From: an uncultured Muribaculaceae bacterium
GTDB taxonomy: Bacteria > Bacteroidota > Bacteroidia > Bacteroidales > Muribaculaceae
Length of the DNA stretch: 64,000 nt
NCBI GenBank assembly: GCA_910578075.1
Contig: CAJTPK010000007.1
Span: 1 to 64,000 of the forward strand
Direction of reading: 5' to 3'
The first letter of the stretch is position 1. Every line of letters begins with the position of its first letter. The position numbers and the translations under genes were made by a program. The notes beneath the pieces are model-generated. The model was not told the origin of the DNA and ran no database searches. It was given only the letters and a program-made list of their open reading frames with translations. This document shows positions 62,065 through 64,000 of the stretch, piece by piece.

Positions 62065-62553
62065 TTACTTCGGTTCCTTGAACTTCTGCCCTTTCAGCCG
62101 ATCCCTCGGAGGGATGCCGTTCGGGCAGTCATCCCTGCGGCAATGCCACATCTTGTAATACTCCTTCTGCCTGCGCTCCTCGTCGCGCTCCTCGGTAAGG
62201 GACGTGATGCGCCCGTTCGCCTCATTGAGCATGTCCTGCACTCGGTTCACCTCCTGTTCCGAATCCCACACCTTCTGCGTCAGGTTCCGGATCTGCTCGG
62301 TCTTCGAATCCAGCGCATGGTTCTGCTGCGAGATGCGCTCTATGTAGTGAGCCTCCGACTTGTTGAGTGTCTCGATGGATGAGTGCAGATCCTTGATCCG
62401 CGCCTCGTAGTTCTCGATCATGAGCTTCTGAGCCTCAGCCACACGAGCGTCAGCGTCCGCCTTGGTCTTGCGCCTGCCGCTCTTGGTGAACATCCCGATA
62501 CCCAACCCGCCCGCGATGCCGCCAAGCGTCTGTAATAAGCTTATCCATTCCAT
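62065..62553 (-). CDS. Membrane-anchored coiled-coil protein of a phage lysis pair (holin/spanin-like)
   Basis: I start at the ATG at 62553 (MEWISLLQTLGGIAGGLG), which a -7 box TAATTTTG at 62562-62569 places near the transcript start. The 162-residue product has a glycine-rich hydrophobic N-terminal segment (about residues 4-20), then a long charged coiled coil (about 30-140). Proteins of this kind recur beside endolysins in Bacteroides phages and prophage remnants, so it is read as a phage lysis partner; the exact role is inferred from position. It lies 12 bases before the endolysin. Confidence 0.6.
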   Translation of the reverse strand: MEWISLLQTLGGIAGGLGIGMFTKSGRRKTKADADARVAEAQKLMIENYEARIKDLHSSIETLNKSEAHYIERISQQNHALDSKTEQIRNLTQKVWDSEQEVNRVQDMLNEANGRITSLTEERDEERRQKEYYKMWHCRRDDCPNGIPPRDRLKGQKFKEPK

Positions 62554-62561
62554 AATGCTTC

Positions 62562-62569
62562 CAAAATTA
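62562..62569 (-). promoter_or_regulatory. -7 box for the lysis pair, 8 bases before the ATG
   Basis: TAATTTTG on the minus strand, followed by GAAGCATT and the ATG at 62553, matches TAnnTTTG exactly and implies a very short leader. Confidence 0.5.
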
Positions 62570-62673
62570 ACGCATCTCAACCTGACCGGATGCTTATCGC
62601 TTGAATACCTCCTGTATATACCTTTTTTGATTATTTATCACTATAAAATTATGGGTATATAGGTAATTTTATG

Positions 62674-62681
62674 TAATTTTG
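62674..62681 (+). promoter_or_regulatory. -7 box for the Xaa-Pro aminopeptidase gene
   Basis: TAATTTTG matches TAnnTTTG and lies 42 bases before the ATG at 62724. Confidence 0.45.
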
Positions 62682-62723
62682 CTTATAAACAGTATCTGGA
62701 CTGTTGATTAAACTTTGATACCC

Positions 62724-64000
62724 ATGTTTGAAAAAGAAATTTATATAAAAAGGCGCGAGGCGCTGAAACAAAAAGTAGGATCCGGTCTGATTCTGCTGTT
62801 TGGTAATGACGAGTGCGGTGTAAACTACGAAGACAATACATACCCATTCCGACAGGATTCTTCTTTCCTCTATTTCTTCGGACAACCGTATGCCGGTCTA
62901 AATGCCATAATCGACATTGACAATGACAAGGAGATTATATTTGGCGATGAGCTAACAATCGACCATATCGTGTGGATGGGAAATCAACCCACAATCCATG
63001 AAAAGGCAGCTCTCGCCGGAGTGTCGGACACTCGCCCTTCGTCTGAGCTGAAGAAATATCTCGACCGCGCTAAAACCGCAGGACAGACAATACATTATCT
63101 TCCGCCCTATCGCGATACACACCGCCTCAGACTTTTCGAACTTTTAGGTATAATGCCTGGCAATGATACACCTTCTGTAGATTTGATAAAGGCGATTGTT
63201 GACCTGCGAAACCATAAGCAACCCGAAGAAATCGAGGAAATCGAGAAAGCATGTCGCGTTACCGCCGATATGCATATCGAGGCAACGAAGGTTGTACGTC
63301 CCGGAATGCATGAATATGAGGTATCCGCTGCTCTGGAGGCTGTGGCGCAGGCAAACGGTTGCGCATTGTCATTCCCGACCATAGCTACCGTTCACGGCGA
63401 GACGCTTCACAACCATTACCATGGCAACATTATCAAAGAGGGCGACATGCTGCTTGTCGATGCAGGAGCCGAGACTGCCGAAGGGTATGCCGGAGATATG
63501 TCATCCACAATCTGCGCAGGACGCAAATTTACCGAACGCCAGAAACTCATATACGATATTCAGGTCGCATCCCATCTGGCAGCCGTGGCAGATCTGCGTC
63601 CCGGAAAGCCATTCCTCGAGGTGTATGAACACGCAGCTGAAGTTATATGCGACGGACTGCGCGGACTCGGAATAATGAAAGGTGATCCCAAAGAGGCTGT
63701 CAGGGCCGGAGCTCATGCCATGTTCTTCCCTTGCGGATTAGGACACATGATGGGGCTTGATGTTCATGATATGGAAAATCTGGGAGAAGTATGGGTTGGA
63801 TATGGCGGCAAACCGAAAAGCACACAGTTTGGCCGCAAATCACTTCGTCTGGCACGTCCGCTTGAAGAGGGATTTGTACTCACCATCGAACCCGGTGTCT
63901 ATTTTATCCCAGAGCTAATTGACTATTGGGGCGCAGAGAAGCGTTTCGCTGATTTCATAAATTACGATGAGCTGCAGAAATGGCGTGATTTCGGAGGAAT
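62724..64000 (+). CDS. pepP: Xaa-Pro aminopeptidase (peptidase M24B), partial at window end
   Basis: This metalloaminopeptidase cleaves residues N-terminal to proline. The gene starts at the ATG at 62724 (MFEKEIYIKRREALKQKVGS) and continues past the window end, so only about 425 codons are seen. An N-terminal creatinase-like domain (about 1-160) precedes the pita-bread catalytic domain, with metal ligands in LLVDAGAET, YAGDMSST, GLGHMMGLDVHD and TIEPG. The last metal-binding Glu would be just beyond the window. Length and layout match Bacteroidales PepP. Confidence 0.93.
   Translation, partial: MFEKEIYIKRREALKQKVGSGLILLFGNDECGVNYEDNTYPFRQDSSFLYFFGQPYAGLNAIIDIDNDKEIIFGDELTIDHIVWMGNQPTIHEKAALAGVSDTRPSSELKKYLDRAKTAGQTIHYLPPYRDTHRLRLFELLGIMPGNDTPSVDLIKAIVDLRNHKQPEEIEEIEKACRVTADMHIEATKVVRPGMHEYEVSAALEAVAQANGCALSFPTIATVHGETLHNHYHGNIIKEGDMLLVDAGAETAEGYAGDMSSTICAGRKFTERQKLIYDIQVASHLAAVADLRPGKPFLEVYEHAAEVICDGLRGLGIMKGDPKEAVRAGAHAMFFPCGLGHMMGLDVHDMENLGEVWVGYGGKPKSTQFGRKSLRLARPLEEGFVLTIEPGVYFIPELIDYWGAEKRFADFINYDELQKWRDFGG

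Noticed and set aside
1..64000. CRISPR array or rRNA operon
   Set aside because: No regularly spaced short repeats and no rRNA-like sequence were seen anywhere in the window.

Overview
The window looks like chromosomal DNA of a gut Bacteroidales bacterium, most likely a member of the Muribaculaceae or a close relative. The evidence is a SusC/SusD pair, secreted proteins with type IX-style C-terminal tails, many promoters with the Bacteroidetes -7 box TAnnTTTG, little use of Shine-Dalgarno sites, and best-fit homologies throughout to Bacteroidales families. No rRNA, CRISPR array, complete insertion sequence or integrase was seen. There are two tRNA genes, Ser(GGA) and Gly(CCC).

Layout. 1-5.9 kb: SusC-like transporter, SusD-like lipoprotein and a third surface lipoprotein, closed by a terminator. 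6-8.5 kb: secreted C10 cysteine protease interrupted by an in-frame TGA. 8.6-14.8 kb (minus): SPOR-type lipoprotein, SusA-like GH13 amylase, coiled-coil lipoprotein, rsmI, a Glu/Pro-rich protein and a dacB-type carboxypeptidase. 14.8-18.3 kb (plus): AI-2E-family permease and a cation/proton antiporter. 18.3-25 kb: gene remnants, a small membrane protein, a highly structured leader, and a giant FG-GAP/VCBS surface protein split by a one-base frameshift. 25-29.4 kb (minus): second antiporter, TatD, polyprenyl synthase, lipoprotein. 29.5-30.7 kb: tRNA-Ser followed by a compact three-gene DUF3791/DUF3990 cassette that looks like a toxin-antitoxin module. 31-32.9 kb: two unknown secreted proteins and a nested repeat element. 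33-43 kb (minus): a Cus/Czc-type metal efflux operon that appears to run on into a C69 peptidase and a GH65 enzyme, preceded by a His-rich small protein and a palindromic operator candidate. 43-47.5 kb: HAD phosphatase, serine-type sulfatase, small secreted protein, Dabb protein, purC. 47.6-55.3 kb: Pif1-like helicase, queF and queC on the plus strand, facing an aspS-nif3-zinc ribbon-queD-queE operon on the minus strand. 55.6-61.1 kb: LptF/G permease, then pta-ackA-ispF-cvpA. 61.3-62.6 kb: tRNA-Gly and a two-gene phage-type lysis pair. The window ends inside an Xaa-Pro aminopeptidase.

How the parts fit. Much of the window is envelope and housekeeping metabolism: nutrient capture (SusCD, protease, amylase, GH65, sulfatase, C69 peptidase), ion and metal homeostasis (two antiporters, RND efflux), queuosine synthesis (QueC, QueD, QueE, QueF) and acetate fermentation (Pta-AckA). 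The accessory pieces most worth attention are the multi-hairpin leader before the broken FG-GAP gene, the DUF3990 cassette with its own long hairpin leader beside tRNA-Ser, the operator-like palindromes around the metal efflux genes, the 199-bp dispersed repeat, and promoters that end 4 bases before start codons, suggesting leaderless mRNAs. All function calls come from reading the sequence by eye; no database search was run.
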